From positions 76,868,001-76,932,000 of the forward strand of contig JAZHRO010000002.1 in assembly GCA_037157565.1 (NCBI GenBank): a stretch of 64,000 nt of DNA, given 5' to 3'. The translations under genes and the position numbers were made by a program. How positions within the stretch are numbered: the first letter of the stretch is position 1; each line of letters begins with the position of its first letter. Below, in pieces: positions 44,361-56,664 of this stretch. Source of the stretch: Thalassia testudinum. Lineage: Eukaryota > Streptophyta > Magnoliopsida > Alismatales > Hydrocharitaceae. The notes below the pieces were generated by a model. That model did no database searches, was not told the DNA's origin, and saw only the letters and a list, made by a program, of their open reading frames with translations.

Positions 44361-44895
44361 TAGCTGCGCACATAAGCTCATTTATTTGCACCCTGTGCTG
44401 ACAAACAACAGGGTCTCAGTAGGGATTTGCATTGCAGCAGCGCAACACTTCACAGACTCCCAATGTGGGATTAAGTAAGGTGGATCCAGGTCAGACTTCA
44501 ACCGAGGAATCCGGTTGGCACACTACCCATGGACGAAGGAGGTGAGGGAATCCACCGTTGGCAGGGTAGAAGCAAGATCGAAATCTAGAATTGGTGAGAA
44601 AAGAATCTCCGGCCGATCGAAGCAAAGGAGATTAGAGAAATGGGGTGCTCCAAAGCCGGTGCCAGTGCAGAGGAGAGGAAGAGGAGGTGAGAGAGGCAGC
44701 GCTCCTTCGATGGTAGCGCTCGAGAAGGAGAACGGAGACACCGGAGTTGCGGAGGAAACCTACGATCGACCACGGTGTGGGAGAGAGGGAAGGAGGTCGA
44801 TAACCGTGAATCAGAGGAGTTAAGGGGGTATTTATAGGTTTTGCTGGAGGTCAATGGGGATGAACTTGGACAAATAGAGGTCTAGGTGCATGATA
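44361..44895 (-). other. Old sequence with minus-strand TATA word
   Basis: On the minus strand CCTATAAATACCCCC (about 44828-44842) is followed by a GC-richer stretch with an 89-codon Ser/Leu-rich frame (44585-44854). The same TATA wording occurs in the solo LTR at 26060, so I read this as LTR promoter and transcribed leader, not as a gene. A host first exon cannot be fully excluded. Confidence 0.4.
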
Positions 44896-44900
44896 ACCAC

Positions 44901-47083
44901 TGATTGCGCAGCAATCATAGGTCTTAATTGACCTAAATTAGGCTAAGACTTAGCATAAGTTAGAGTTATTCATGCATGCATACGCATTGTCTGCATCTTT
45001 ACTGCTTTCCTTTAGCTATGCATAAAATAATGTTATAATACGCTGATTAAGTACATTATGTCGATTGCAGGGAATAAGCTGATCAGGAGCTGGATCTGAA
45101 GCTGGATCAGGAATAACGGGAGTTGTAGCAGAGCTGGAGCAGAAGGCCTAGTTTAGATGTAGGAATAATAATGTAAGGGGGTTAAAGGTTTTCTATTCTA
45201 TTAAGTAGAAATAAAGTAGTAAAATGTGAAGAGCTTAGGTCCATCCTAGCCCTAGGATAGCCTAGAGACTTCCCCAAGCCTTAGCCACCCTTAGATTAGG
45301 TCACAACACCCTAGGAAGCCCTAAAACCCTAGTTCCAACCCTTCTCTAGATGCCCAAATAAGTTTTAAGATGTCCAGGACCCTTAGCCAACTCCCGCACA
45401 CTTCAAACCCATTTCTGCAGTGTTATTGGACGTCTAGACACTTTGTCAGACGTCCAATTTCTACAGAATACCCAAAACAGAACCCAAAATCCTTCCTGAC
45501 TCTAATTGGACGTCCAGACAACAAGTCTGGACTTCTGATTTTTGACTATAAGACGTCTGATTATATTATTAGACGTCTGATACTGCTCTCCAATTCCTGT
45601 TTTGAGATTTAAGCCTTGATCTTGGATCTCTAGGTCCCTAAACCCAATTCCAACCCCATAGAAACCTAAATTAAGGTGCCCTAACCCTAGTACACCACCT
45701 CTAGACCTCCCTAAGGACCTAATTAGGTCATCACTAAACCTAATTGACTTGGATCTTAGTCAATTCCATCAGCCTATTCAATTGGACTCATTGAGTCCAA
45801 TTGAGCCCTGATCTCAGCACACACTGTCCAATTGCACTCAGTGAGAGTCCAATTGACCTAGACCTGATTTAATTGAGTTTTTTTACTCTCAATTAAGTTT
45901 TCACACACCCAATTAAACTTGTATTAAGTTTAATTGCATTTTACCTTAGTGAATTAGGGTTTATAACCCTAATTTGAGACATACCTTGACCTATACCCAC
46001 TAGAACCTAACCTAATCAACCTAGCCACCTAAGTTTCTACCCACACACACCCACACATACCATCCACACGAAAATACCTAGCCTAGAGTTCTCTAGAACT
46101 CTCTACCATGTGTGGTTGCCTTGGTTGCCAAAAATAGCAACCAAGAGCCATTCAATTTTTAGATCCACATTTGGTGGATCTAAAAACCACCATCCACCCT
46201 CTCTCTCTCACTCTCCCACGAGCTCCCACCATAGGCCTCTCTAGAGAATTCCATAATTCTCTAGAGAGCTTCCCTTAGGTCTATCAAAAGACCCCTTGGG
46301 TGGCCATTTGCACCCATTCACTTCCTTGGCATCCATTCCACTTAGAATAGCCACTTCCATCTCCACTCCACCTCCACGAGTTGAGCACCACCATGGAGGC
46401 CACCATCTCCACACCAGGAAGCTGGATCAGCTCCCCAACCTCTCTCCAAGGGCTGGCCTAAGTTCCATTGGCCGCCCCTCCTTCTCTCAACCACTCAAAG
46501 GCCATCGGGGACCACCCCTGAATGCCCTTCCATTCTGCTAGATTTAGATTATGATCTTCATATATTTACTGCTTTTATTTATTGCTTAGTAGTGTAGTCT
46601 TACTTCTCCCCCACTGATGCATACGAAATCTCCCCATCGATTCTTGTATGCGATCATTTTCTGGTAGCTAAATTTAATTTTCAAGCATTTATGTACAAGC
46701 TTTCCTCTAGATTCCTTGTGCAACAACTCCCAAATGAATGAATGAAAACACATATATATATATCTCTATCTGTTTGAAATCACCATGAGCTTAATGATTG
46801 CTACTATCTTTTGCGTGATTAATGTTTCCTGTTTCTAACTCTTAATATTCTTGTAACTATGCATGTTGTACATAATACGTAATAATCACGAACTGGCATG
46901 CGATTCTAAACAAAGTAGAGTGGCAAAAAGATCGATTTCAAAAGTAAAAGCAACGCCTCCCAGAGACGAACGACCAGGACTCAAGTCTCGTTATCTTTAG
47001 AAATCAATTTTTGACGAACGTTTTTGCGCGACTATATTATTATTTCCGACGACTTTCAAATGCACGAAAATGGCTTTCTGCCA
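44901..47083 (+). repeat. Solo LTR, unrecognised family
   Basis: A 2183-bp sequence begins TGATTGCGCAG and ends TTTCTGCCA, flanked by accac (44896-44900 and 47084-47088). Near the right end is a cgcctcccagagacgaacgacc word like those near the 3' ends of other + strand LTRs here. At 45420-45590 it holds several GACGTC palindromes. Open frames at 46296-46541 are low-complexity His/Pro/Ser shadows. Confidence 0.8.
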
Positions 47084-47088
47084 ACCAC

Positions 47089-49279
47089 CGACGTCGTCTC
47101 CAACGCCGGTGAGCTTAAATACTTGACCTAATTAGGATTTAAGGCCAATCCGCACCGTTGGATGGTGCAGAGGCGGTGACCGGGATGTCGGTAGCCAAGG
47201 CGATGGAGTTCAATCGTGGGATGGAGGAGGATCGAGTGGTGTGGTGATCAAACATTATGGACCGTCCAAAGTGATGAAGATGAAGACGAAGAAGAAGAAG
47301 AGGGAGAAGAAGATAGTGTTCACAGGGACCCATTTGCAAATAAACTTAAGGATCTAAAAGGGAATGAAAGGACTTAATTGAAAGGAATCCTAATGACCTA
47401 AATGTAAACAGAGGCATTTTGATCTTAATTTAATTTAATTATTTTTCAACCTTTTATATAGGATTATAAATTAGATAAATATTATATATATGCCTTGAAT
47501 TTACATTTTTGACCTTTTTAGCTTTATTTATTTAATTAATTAAATTACTTAAGTTAATTAGATACTTAAGGTTAGATATTGATTAAGTTAAATTAGATAT
47601 TAATTAGCTAGCTAAATGTGTAGTATTTGAGTCTAAATTATTAAATAAATCATTAAAAATACTAATCAATATTTAATTTAGTATTTTTAACTTAATTTAA
47701 AGGTCCTTAACATTTTATCCCTTATATCATAATTTTTTTTTTTGAAAGGATCCCTTATATCATAATTAAACCCTAATAAAGCATATTCCTAGCTAATTAA
47801 CTAGGGAAACTAGTAAATTAGGAGTATTTAAGAGCCATGATGAATCTCTCATCATACCCCCAAGCCAAGGTTTTGCTAGCTCCTAGCAAAACTAACCAAG
47901 AAATATGATAGCTTAAGCACCAGGATGTTTAAATAATTATAAACAAATCTTAGTAGAGGAATGCCTAGGTAAGAATTTTTTGATATTCAATTTTTTAAAA
48001 AAAAAATTATATTTTTAAATAAATATCCATAAATATGCAGAGCATTTGCATGAATCAACTTACATTAGATTCAAAAACTTAAACATTTCTCAAAATACAT
48101 ATTCATTAAAAATAGAATTTTTTACGGGAATTTCCTTAAGATTAGAATTCAAAAAACCCGCTTATTTTCTGTATTTGCTCTCAACCCTAGAAACTAAGAG
48201 ATCAAGGTGTTTTAAGGAAACAAAACTTAAAGATTGGAATTTAAATTCTAACTCAAAGATTCAACAAACTTAAGTTAATCCTTAGGTTTGTGAAATCTAA
48301 TTTTTATCAACTTGAGTCTTTGTAAATTGATTAGACACTCCTTATTAACCAAACTCAGAGATGGTAGAACCCTGACCAGTCAACCCACAGCACCAAGGAC
48401 AAACTTCTAGACCTAGGGTTTTGTCAATGTGTCTCCTTTAGGCCTCAACTTCTAGTCCTCAAAACCTGATTTTTTAGGCTTCACTGCCCAATGCAAAGGT
48501 TCAGTAGTTGTGATTTTAAAGCATCCATGCTCGTGAGTAGAATTGTCCTAAAGGCATCCAAAGTTGCAAAAATCCAGATCTTAAGACATCAATTTCCAAT
48601 CCAGCTTATTCCAATTCAAGCCTTTGGCTTGGCCTTAATCAGATTTGGTTGCTTTCTCCTAACCATTTTTCTATCCCAAGGTCAACACTTTTTGTGTATA
48701 TCTCCCCGGTGGACCACTGGTCTCTTATTCCTAACTTTTATCTCTGTATTTTTTTCCCTTTTCTATAAGGTAAAACACCCATATGTAGCGAGGTGTTCTT
48801 TTATTTGATGGAGGAAAAGGTAGCATCCATTTATAGCGAGATGCTTTATTTGGTGGATAAAACATCATAAGCATCCATTTGTAGCAAGATGCTTAACTTC
48901 AGGGTGTATTTTTTTTCTCTTTATTTTTTTTTCCTCATTTTTCTTACTAATATAATACTCCATATCCTTTTTCTAGTTGAGTGGCACATCCTTCACCCTT
49001 TCAAGAGCCGCCCTGCAGAAATCCTTGGACTAAAGAGGATTTAGAATCGATCTCTTAACCTCTGTGTTTTCACAGTCTCAAATGTCAACAAGACAACTCT
49101 ATGTGTGTGAATTTTGAACACTTAGGTTACTTAGCTCTCAAAGCAAAGCTTGGACAACAAAGCCATTCACTCTCAGGTCCCTTAAACCATTAGTATCCTC
49201 CTGCAGGATCTATCAAGACACAACTTGATGAGACCACATTTGTGGGCTAATCGTATGCATATATACCTAGATATTAGAA
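47089..49279 (-). other. Unassigned old repeat
   Basis: No gene is supported. 47400-47800 is AT-rich with ttaattaa-type words. On the minus strand the part 47420-47100 (tttacatttaggtc, gggtccctgtgaacac, then a CT-rich leader) recalls the start of insertion A (about 11180-11260). 48790-48900 has three copies of an agcatccatttatagcgagatgc-like word. Confidence 0.35.
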
Positions 49280-50592
49280 TGATGTCTACATTTACATAGC
49301 ATACTTAGATTTATAAATAGATTAGTTTATAAAAATGATTGCATGCATATTTTATACATTGCATTCACAAGTATTAGAAGGTAATGTGCATTATGATGAC
49401 ATGCATGCATTACATGCATTATTTTGGAATACCTTTGTAAATAACCCTTTTTTTTGTTTTCTTCCCTGCAGAATCCACAGCTTCAATGAGCTGCATCCAC
49501 TGCCACTAGACTTCTCACAACAGCACGGCTTCAACGCAACGCCTCCCCAATGGTTTAGATTTACTCGTCGACTTGCTGGTCAAGATTTACGGCGAGAGAA
49601 ACAAATGGGAGAGGCATTTAAAAGAAGAAAAGCAGCGACCATTGGAGGGGCATCTTTCCATGGATCTTCATCTTCCATCCTCTTTACTGTGAAGGAGGCA
49701 CGCACCATGGATATGGCGCACACCGTGGCCTGAGCTCTCTCCACCGTTGACCTCCTCTGCTTGCGGCCCTACTCCTCCACCTCAGCAAATAGCCAGACAC
49801 ACCAACCCGAAGCCATGCTCGCTCTCCATCGCAACAGCCTTCTTCTTCCCTTTCTTCTCATCTTCCCCTCCCCTCCTACCACCGCAAAGAACCCAACAGC
49901 AGCCAAGCTGCAGTACCTCCATCGAGCTCCATCTGGCCTTCAACGGTGATGCTAAGCACCACCCGTATCATCACCGACCACGCGCGGCCACAAGAGACCA
50001 CGTGTAGCCACACTGCCTCTGCAAGCGCATGAATCTACTCCATAACAGCACAACCTGCCACCTCACCGACGTTGAGCCCTCCGCTCGGCCACCTCCAACG
50101 ACCTTCTCTCACACCAACGCCACCGTCGCAATCCTCATCCTCCAACGCACCTCCGCCGAGAGTTCCTCTGCCGATCGTGGACTCACGCACGGCAACTCTT
50201 GCGCACAACCGTCTCAGCTGTTTTTCAATAATGGATGGGGTATTAGTTGCAATGAGAGGTTGAGGGTTGATTGAGGATTTGGATTTATATTTTTATATAT
50301 ATGTTTTTGAATTTGCTCTCAGGGACCTTCTCTTTCTATATATTTCTCACAATCTCTCTTTACGTGCTTTCTCTTTCTCTCTCTAATGGGATGAAATCTT
50401 TCTGCAATATGAACATGGATGTCTACTGATAGAGAGTTATATTAGGTTTGTTTTTCCTTGTGATTCGACCTAATTTCGTGGTTAGATTTCAATTTATTTC
50501 AGTTTTGATTGAGAGATTTTCCACCACAAAAAAAAAAAACTATAACGACGCATTATTGCTACCTCTTTAATCAAGTGAGAATCTCTCTATCA
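49280..50592 (+). repeat. Probable 5' LTR of one-LTR Athila-type remnant
   Basis: TGATGTCTACATTTACAT at 49280 resembles the starts of the B-family LTRs and is followed by the same ATGCAT/TTGCATT-rich block. The right end, tatca, is 2 bases before a tRNA-Asp-type primer site. Length about 1.31 kb. No partner LTR or duplication was found, so the left boundary is uncertain. Open frames at 49335-50274 overlap the leader and carry no known domain. Confidence 0.5.
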
Positions 50593-50594
50593 AA

Positions 50595-50612
50595 TGGCGC
50601 CATTGCAGAGGA
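50595..50612 (+). promoter_or_regulatory. tRNA-Asp-type primer site
   Basis: TGGCGCCATTGCAGAGGA matches 15 of 18 bases of the tRNA-Asp complement and lies 1.5 kb upstream of a gag frame of the lineage that uses this primer. Confidence 0.7.
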
Positions 50613-52098
50613 GGAAACAGGCCTAGTAAACTTGCACGTATTTCCTATTCATAGTGATTTCTAATTGGGACTATATATTCATTGATCTATTCCTTATTCC
50701 TATATGAGGTACATCTGTTTGGAGGAAATGCACACGACAGAGGCGATATTCTTGGTGGACCTTGGCACCAACTAAGGGGCAGCATCGGGTGCTTGTGGGC
50801 CTTGATCCCACGCACGTGAAGGCGTATGGAGGAGCCTTTCCTAATTTAGTTATTAGATCTTGGTTTAGATTTAGGCTGATAGACTTAATATTAATTATTT
50901 GTTTTCTCACCCTTGTACTCTGGGGCCAGTTTTTGGGGGAGTGTCCCCGATTCTTTAGATTCTAGGTTATAGTTAGTTAGTTCTTTTGATTGAGCATCTA
51001 TTTATTAAAATAAAAATCCGAACTACCTGCTAGAAGCTACATATCCATAGGACGACCGTCTAGGATTGCTTGAGCAGCATCTAGATTTTTTTACTGCATT
51101 GTGTGCATTTCTGCATAGAAGAGTACTGGAGCAAGGTACGAATTTCTTATCTTACTACATTATTTTTCTGCGCATGCATTGCATCTAAACATAATTAAAG
51201 AAGATCACTTAAACTGATTTGAAAAGATTAACCAAGTGGTCATATTGCTTCTCGAAAAGAAAATAAAATATACAGGAGGTGTTTGAATAACTTGATTGTA
51301 GTTTTCAAAAGGAAAATCACTTTTCACGGTGTGATGCACACTTCCTACATTGAGCATGCACTATAGGCACTGCACTAGGACTTGGACCTTTAAGGCTATA
51401 GGCATCGATCTGTTTATCGGTGCAAGCCCTCCTATCTCGCTTTGAAACGGTGGATTAACTTTTGCCCGAGTAACTTAATACTCTAAGGAGGGGGACACCC
51501 CTTAAAGGAATTCAAGGGTAGTTAAGAGGCACTGCTGATGCATCGCCTCAAAGGAAGGGTTCACCCTACTTGCATCCCTTAGTTCCATCCTTGGAGTACC
51601 TTTTTACTTGAGCATTAAATAATATCATTGCAACAAAGTATATATCTTTAGGGCACTCGAAGGTCAATTTAAGGTGCGTAATTAATTGACAACTTGATTG
51701 GTCACCCAATAGAACTAAAAGCACCCTCAACCTCCTTAATAGCCATTAACCAGGAATCTGAAGCGCCTCACTTCTCTTATACCACTAACGTGGGAATGGA
51801 GAAATACTGCCTTGACTCCATTTGGCCAAGCTAGAAAGGTTGGAAGAGGGCTTAAAGTGCCTTAACAAAAGACCTCTTGCCTTGTTTTTGCTTGGTGTAC
51901 GCTTGGTAGGCGCTCTCTTAAAAATAGTCTTCTTTTCAACCTTGAGCCTAAGAGAATTATAAGGAAAGCTAACCAATAAAGAAGAAAAATGGCTAAAGAA
52001 AGACCTGAAGAAGAGATTAGGGTTTGTGAAATCAAAGAACCTTGAGAGACTATTTCCTCCCAACAACCCACCAAGCCCTACCTATATGAAGACCTGGA
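50613..52098 (+). other. Leader of the one-LTR Athila-type remnant
   Basis: No coding sequence is supported in these 1.5 kb. Blocks such as ttaactttgcccgag and ctcaaaggaagg (51440-51560) differ from the B/Athila leader, so this is another subfamily. Near 52080 the sequence runs into the gag frame. Confidence 0.5.
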
Positions 52099-53084
52099 GT
52101 GGATAATCCATATGAAATCAAGAGCAATACCATATCTTTGCTTCCCTCTTTCTATGGTACTGCTAGGGAGGATCCCTACAGGCATCTTGAAGAATTCACT
52201 GAGGTCTATTCCACGGTGAAGCTCCAGGGCTTTACTGATGAAGCCCTGATGAGGACTCTATTTCCATTCTCCTTTAAGGATAGGGCCAAGCACTGGTATC
52301 ATACCCTCGATGCAAGGGTAAATGATTGGGCCACCCTTAAGGGACAATTCTTGAAAAAGTATTTTCCTATGAGTAAGACCAACCATTACAGAAGAGAGAT
52401 TATGGGTTTTACTCAACAAAAATGAGAGCAATTTCATGAGACTTGGGAGTGCTTTAATGACCTTCTTAGGTTATGCCCCCACCATCAGGTGCAAAGATGG
52501 CAGTTGGTCGAAAGGTTCTATAACGGATTATCTGAAAGGCATAGGCAAACCATTGATGCAGCCTATGCAGGAACCTTCATGACCAAAACTGAGGATGAAG
52601 CCTGGGCATTATTTGAAACACTAAGTGATAACTTCATACATATGTCCTCTGCCTATCAAGAAAGAAAACCATTAATCTTGCAGAGGAAGATAGAGGCCCA
52701 TGAAGCCAGGGCTACTCAGGATTTGGCTTATTAGATTCAATTGTTGAACAAAACTTTGATAGGCTTTTAGCAAACCCAGGCATGAACCCGCAAGCAGCCT
52801 CTATCATTTAGGCTTCAAGTGAATGCTCCATTTGCAAAAGCACAACGCACTCCTCTGCGGAGTGCCAGTAGGCAAATCAATTCCCAGAGTTGATTCAGGA
52901 TGACCTGAATGCGACCCAAGATTTCTACCCACCTCTTTGCAATAACCCTTATTCCAATACCTATAATTCAAGTTGGCGAAACCATCCAAACTTCTCATGG
53001 AAGCAAGGTGATGCTTCTAACTCATGGAATACAAGACCCTTACCTCCCCAACCCATGTACCAGCTGATGAGAGCCTCATCATGA
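52099..53084 (+). pseudogene. gag, degenerate, with zinc knuckle (Athila-type)
   Basis: Gag packages the element's RNA. The capsid-like core reads LPSFYGTAREDPYRHLEEF, LFPFSFKDRAKHWYHTL, WATLKGQFLKKYFPMSKTN. A single TGA at 52423 interrupts, and the same frame continues at once with FNDLLRLCPHH, LVERFYNGL and IDAAYAGTF to a TAG at 52732. After a frame change a C-x2-C-x4-H-x4-C knuckle (CSICKSTTHSSAEC, from 52824) and NSSWRNHPNFSWKQ follow, with one stop between. The sequence ends near 53081; no protease or polymerase follows. It is fairly recent, with few breaks. Confidence 0.85.
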
Positions 53085-55681
53085 ACCCTAACTAATGTAT
53101 TTTGATCTAAATAAGTGTACAAAAGCTCCTACAAAACTTAACGGAAAGCATAAATCAGAGAATTCTAAATTTAAGAATAAAATAATTCATAAGGGGTAAA
53201 ACTGAAATTTTATCAATGCAGTACACAAATAGGGTGTCTAAGGGTCTAAACACAGGTCAAATGGGCTTAATAAGAAATAAAGTGGGATGACCTGATCTGA
53301 AAAGGGTTATAGCAATTTCTAGGAATTAACTGACATTCTGTAACCCTAAAAACAAACCTGCTTTGATTCACGAAGTTCTTGGAAAGATAAAAGTCAAATA
53401 AACCCTCTAAAATTCACTAAAAAGTATCCCCTAGGGTTTAGAACCTTCAATTTGGCCAATAGAACCTGTCTTGACCTAAATTGAGAACCATACCCAATTT
53501 TTGACCTAATTTGGGTTTTTGTGCAAATTGACCAATCAAACGTGGTCAAACAAAAACTCAAACTTCACCATTAGATTCCTTAGGTCTAAATTAGGTTTAT
53601 ACCAAAATTTGGACCTAAGGGAAGGCCATCTTGACCTACTTTACAAATTGGTCCTCTTGAATTTCTTTTCGACCCTTATCTTTTTTGAACCCTTGCATTT
53701 TTCCCCCCAACTTCCCTTTCGTTCTTTACAGAACAGCCCCTCTGCCACCCCACGTAGCTGCCCATACCTTCGGTGACCTTGCACGGAGGATGGCGCTGCA
53801 CAGGGTATGGGGGCCGCTCTCAGAAACGAAAGGGGGGTTCCCTGCATCGTCCTCGTTCGCAGGGACCCCCTCCCATGACCTGCCATTACCCACTCCTCTC
53901 GTGCGAACACACGAGAGGAATGGGTCTCCATCTCCGGCCAACTCCGGCAAGCTCTCCACAATCTCTCCTCGAGATTCTCCTATTGCCTGCTGCTATAAAA
54001 GGGATGGCAGGGCTCTCCAGTCGTCTCAAGCTCGTTTTGGCCAGAGAATTCCCCCAAACTCGTCCCTTCTCACTCCGGCCAAATAGCCCGACGCTTCCGT
54101 CGACCCTTCCCCCTCCCCCTCATCTCTCTGCTGCCACACTTGCAGCAGAGTTCACTCCGCCTCATCCTCCAGCGCCAGGCCGCACCAGCTGGTGCCTTCC
54201 AGATCCCCTCCTCGTCGCCGTTACCCCCCTCTGGGCATCTTTGTCTCTGGCGTCGGCAGGCATGCGCCAAGCACCTCCTCCCCACCCCCCCCCCTTTCGT
54301 CAGTTAAGTAGGTGAAACTCTTCCCCTTACTCTCTCTTTTATTTCCCCCTTTTTAATTTGCTATTTCCACCCACTGATCACCACTGTCCATTGCCACCTT
54401 CTCCATCTTCGACTGCCCTCCAGAGAGGCATCCTTGCCGTTCCACTCCTCCATCCACCTCACCAATCACCCCTTAAGCACCGCGACACCTCACTGACACT
54501 AAATCCGCACTCCACTCACCACGCCACACCTCCAGAACACCCCCCGAACACACCCACTCTCACGCACATAGTGTGCCCTAGGCACATGCACTCTAGCCTC
54601 CTCATGCCACGCCGACCCCCACACTGTCTTCACCGTGCTCTGGCGAAGCTCACCAAGTATTCTGACAGGGCCGCAAGGCCGTACTGGTGGTTTCAGGTCT
54701 CGTACCCTCACCGCCATTGACGAGAAGCTTGGAGGAAGCTTGCAAGCAACTCCAAGCCTCTTCAGCTCCAGGTCTGTAGCCCAGGTCGCACGGAAGACTT
54801 TCAGGCACGCACTCAGGACCTCAATTGGGGACATAAGCCTCTGCTGCTACCCCAAATCGCCCGCGCCTCCTGCCTGCAGACGCACGAAACGAAGGTGGGA
54901 CTTTAGTCCCACCTCGGAAGTGTGTGGGCGCGCGCTCACACATAAATCAAAAAAGTGCTCCTGGCTTATCACCTCAAAGCACTAGGGTGTGGTCCCTCGC
55001 CCTCACTCACCGGGTCTCGTCCGTGGCACTGCCCACGCGGATCTGACCTGGGATCCGATTACCCTAATCCGTGCACTCCTCGCGCACCACACCCACACCG
55101 ATGAACCTAGACCCGGGTGCGCGATCGACCCGATAACCCTGCTATAGGAGAGCATACTGAAGAGAGATTCAGAGAGAGAGACGCATGGGGAGGGTAGGGG
55201 TAGGTTTTGCACTCATGTTTGCAGGGAACAGGTGGGAAAGAAGATGGAGAAGAAGAGGAGCGGCAAGGACTTAGTTGAAAAACTCCAGCAGTAGAGAAAA
55301 AAAGGAAGAAAGGAGGAGCGGAGCAGAAGAAAAAGAAGGAAGGAAGCTTCACAGGGGAAAACGAGAAAGGGAAAGACAAGCAGAAGAAGAAGAAAAGCTG
55401 AAGCCAAGTAGAGCCAAGGAAGGAGAAGAAGAAGAAGCCAAAGCACTGTAGAAACAGAGCTGAAGGAGAGGGGAGGGCCAGAGAAAAAGAGAACAAAGAA
55501 GGAGAAGTCGCAGCAGAGGAGAAGAAGAAAGAAGAAGGCACAGAAGCCGACTCAAGAAGAGAAGGCATAGTAAGAGAAAGAGAAGAAGAAGAAGCCAAGA
55601 GAAAGAAGGGAAGGAAAAGAGAAGAAAAAGAAAAGGAGTTTTTGCTCATTCTCTCTCTCTCTTAAATTTTTGTAAAACAGT
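53082..55681 (+). repeat. Element E, 5' LTR, left part
   Basis: The proposed LTR starts TGAACCCTAAC where the gag remnant stops; the exact start is uncertain. A TATA word TATAAAAGGG lies at about 53994-54003, followed by a GC-rich pyrimidine-rich leader (54020-54900), where overlapping Pro/Ser/Leu frames on both strands are composition shadows. A word AGTCCCACCTCGG lies near 54911. 55210-55640 is a long GA-rich run. B2 interrupts it at 55682; the LTR end is at 63438-63600. Confidence 0.55.
55210..55640. repeat. GA-rich low-complexity tract
   Basis: About 430 bases of agaagaag-type purine sequence. The long Ser/Phe/Leu frames on the minus strand (55107-55649) result from this composition and are not genes. 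Confidence 0.8.
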
Positions 55682-56251
55682 TGATGTAAACTCATTTACA
55701 CTACTTAAAATATCTATTTATGCATGTTCTTAAGCATAGGATTGCATTTCATGATATAAATATTGCATAACATGCATCATCTTGCATTTAGAGTAGTTTG
55801 AATAAAATGGAGGTTAATTGTCTCCTTTTATGTGCTTGGACAAGGAAAACATTTTATCGGGGCCTCGGATCAAAGATCCAACCGTATGGATGTGATCAGG
55901 GCAGCGATTGGAGTTCAACGACTCCAAGATCAGATAGTGACCGGGGAATCCTAGAAGATCAAGGGCCAGGATGGTGTAAATCTGCACTTCAGATGACAAA
56001 TCCGACCGCACGGATGAATTCAGATCGACGATCGCAGCCCAACAACGTAAAAATTGAGTCAATCCGACATCCGTGGCACCATCTACAACTTCCAGAAGAT
56101 GGCCGACCAAGATGGTGCCACGTGGCACCATCTCGGCTGCCCAAACAGCCGCATGCAAACTCTAAAGCCCTGCACCCGCTCGCTCTCCACCGTTGGATCT
56201 TGATCCAACGGCTGTGGTCAGCCGCGCCTTAAAGGGTCCACTCGACCATCC

Positions 56252-56320
56252 GCGCCCCATAGCGCAACGGTCGAGCGCGCTTACGCGAGCTGTGGGCGCA
56301 GGTTCGAGCCGCAGCAAAGG
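56252..56320 (+). other. tRNA-like segment in B2 5' LTR
   Basis: TAGCGCAACGG (56260-56270) and GGTTCGAGCC (56301-56310) act as A-box and B-box look-alikes, 41 bases apart. Confidence 0.68.
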
Positions 56321-56568
56321 TGAGGAAGGCACGGGCGTGCGAGCGATGGCGGGCGTTGGATCGCAATCGGACGGCCATCAACGCTCAATCGAGATTACGC
56401 GCGACTGAATGCGCGACATGGACGCACGATCGTACGCGTGGGCGGGCACGCAGCGCAGCGGGCGGAGATGCATCTTAAGCCGTCCGATCGCAAAGAACGT
56501 GCGTATGCATTGGAAGAGAGCTGCTGAGGAGGCGTGCGTGGGTGCGGAAGCTATGCCCACGTTGGGGG

Positions 56569-56598
56569 CTTTAGTGACGGATTTATCCGTCACTAAAG
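56569..56598. repeat. 14-bp inverted repeat upstream of TATA
   Basis: CTTTAGTGACGGAT and ATCCGTCACTAAAG are exact reverse complements with a TT centre, about 58 bases upstream of TATAAAAGG. The other B2 LTR (62600-62629) differs by one G-to-A. Decayed copies lie at 1546-1575 and about 13060-13092. Confidence 0.9.
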
Positions 56599-56655
56599 AC
56601 CCCTCATTTATTATTTTGAAGATGTAATGACCATTTTGCCCCCACTCCTTGCAAC

Positions 56656-56664
56656 TATAAAAGG
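56656..56664 (+). promoter_or_regulatory. TATA box of B2 5' LTR
   Basis: TATAAAAGG follows gcaac and precedes aga(t/c)cccctccata. The same words occur at 62687-62695 and 1633-1641, and on the minus strand at 27748-27756. Confidence 0.8.

Noticed and set aside
44585..44854. First exon of a host gene on the minus strand behind CCTATAAATACCCCC
   Set aside because: The same TATA wording occurs in the solo LTR at 26060, the frame is low-complexity Ser/Leu, and the surroundings are LTR-like; kept only as a low-confidence region.
49335..50274. 132-codon and neighbouring frames as a possible host gene
   Set aside because: The stretch begins with an LTR start like the B family and ends at a primer site, so it is LTR and leader.
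53685..54834. Overlapping frames of 106-180 codons on both strands
   Set aside because: They are in the GC-rich transcribed leader of element E's LTR, with Pro/His/Ser-rich composition and no domain; competing frames on both strands are equally long.
55107..55649. 180-codon minus-strand frame that looks like a membrane protein
   Set aside because: It is the complement of a GA-rich tract; its Ser/Phe/Leu content follows from the composition and no start, domain or conservation supports it.
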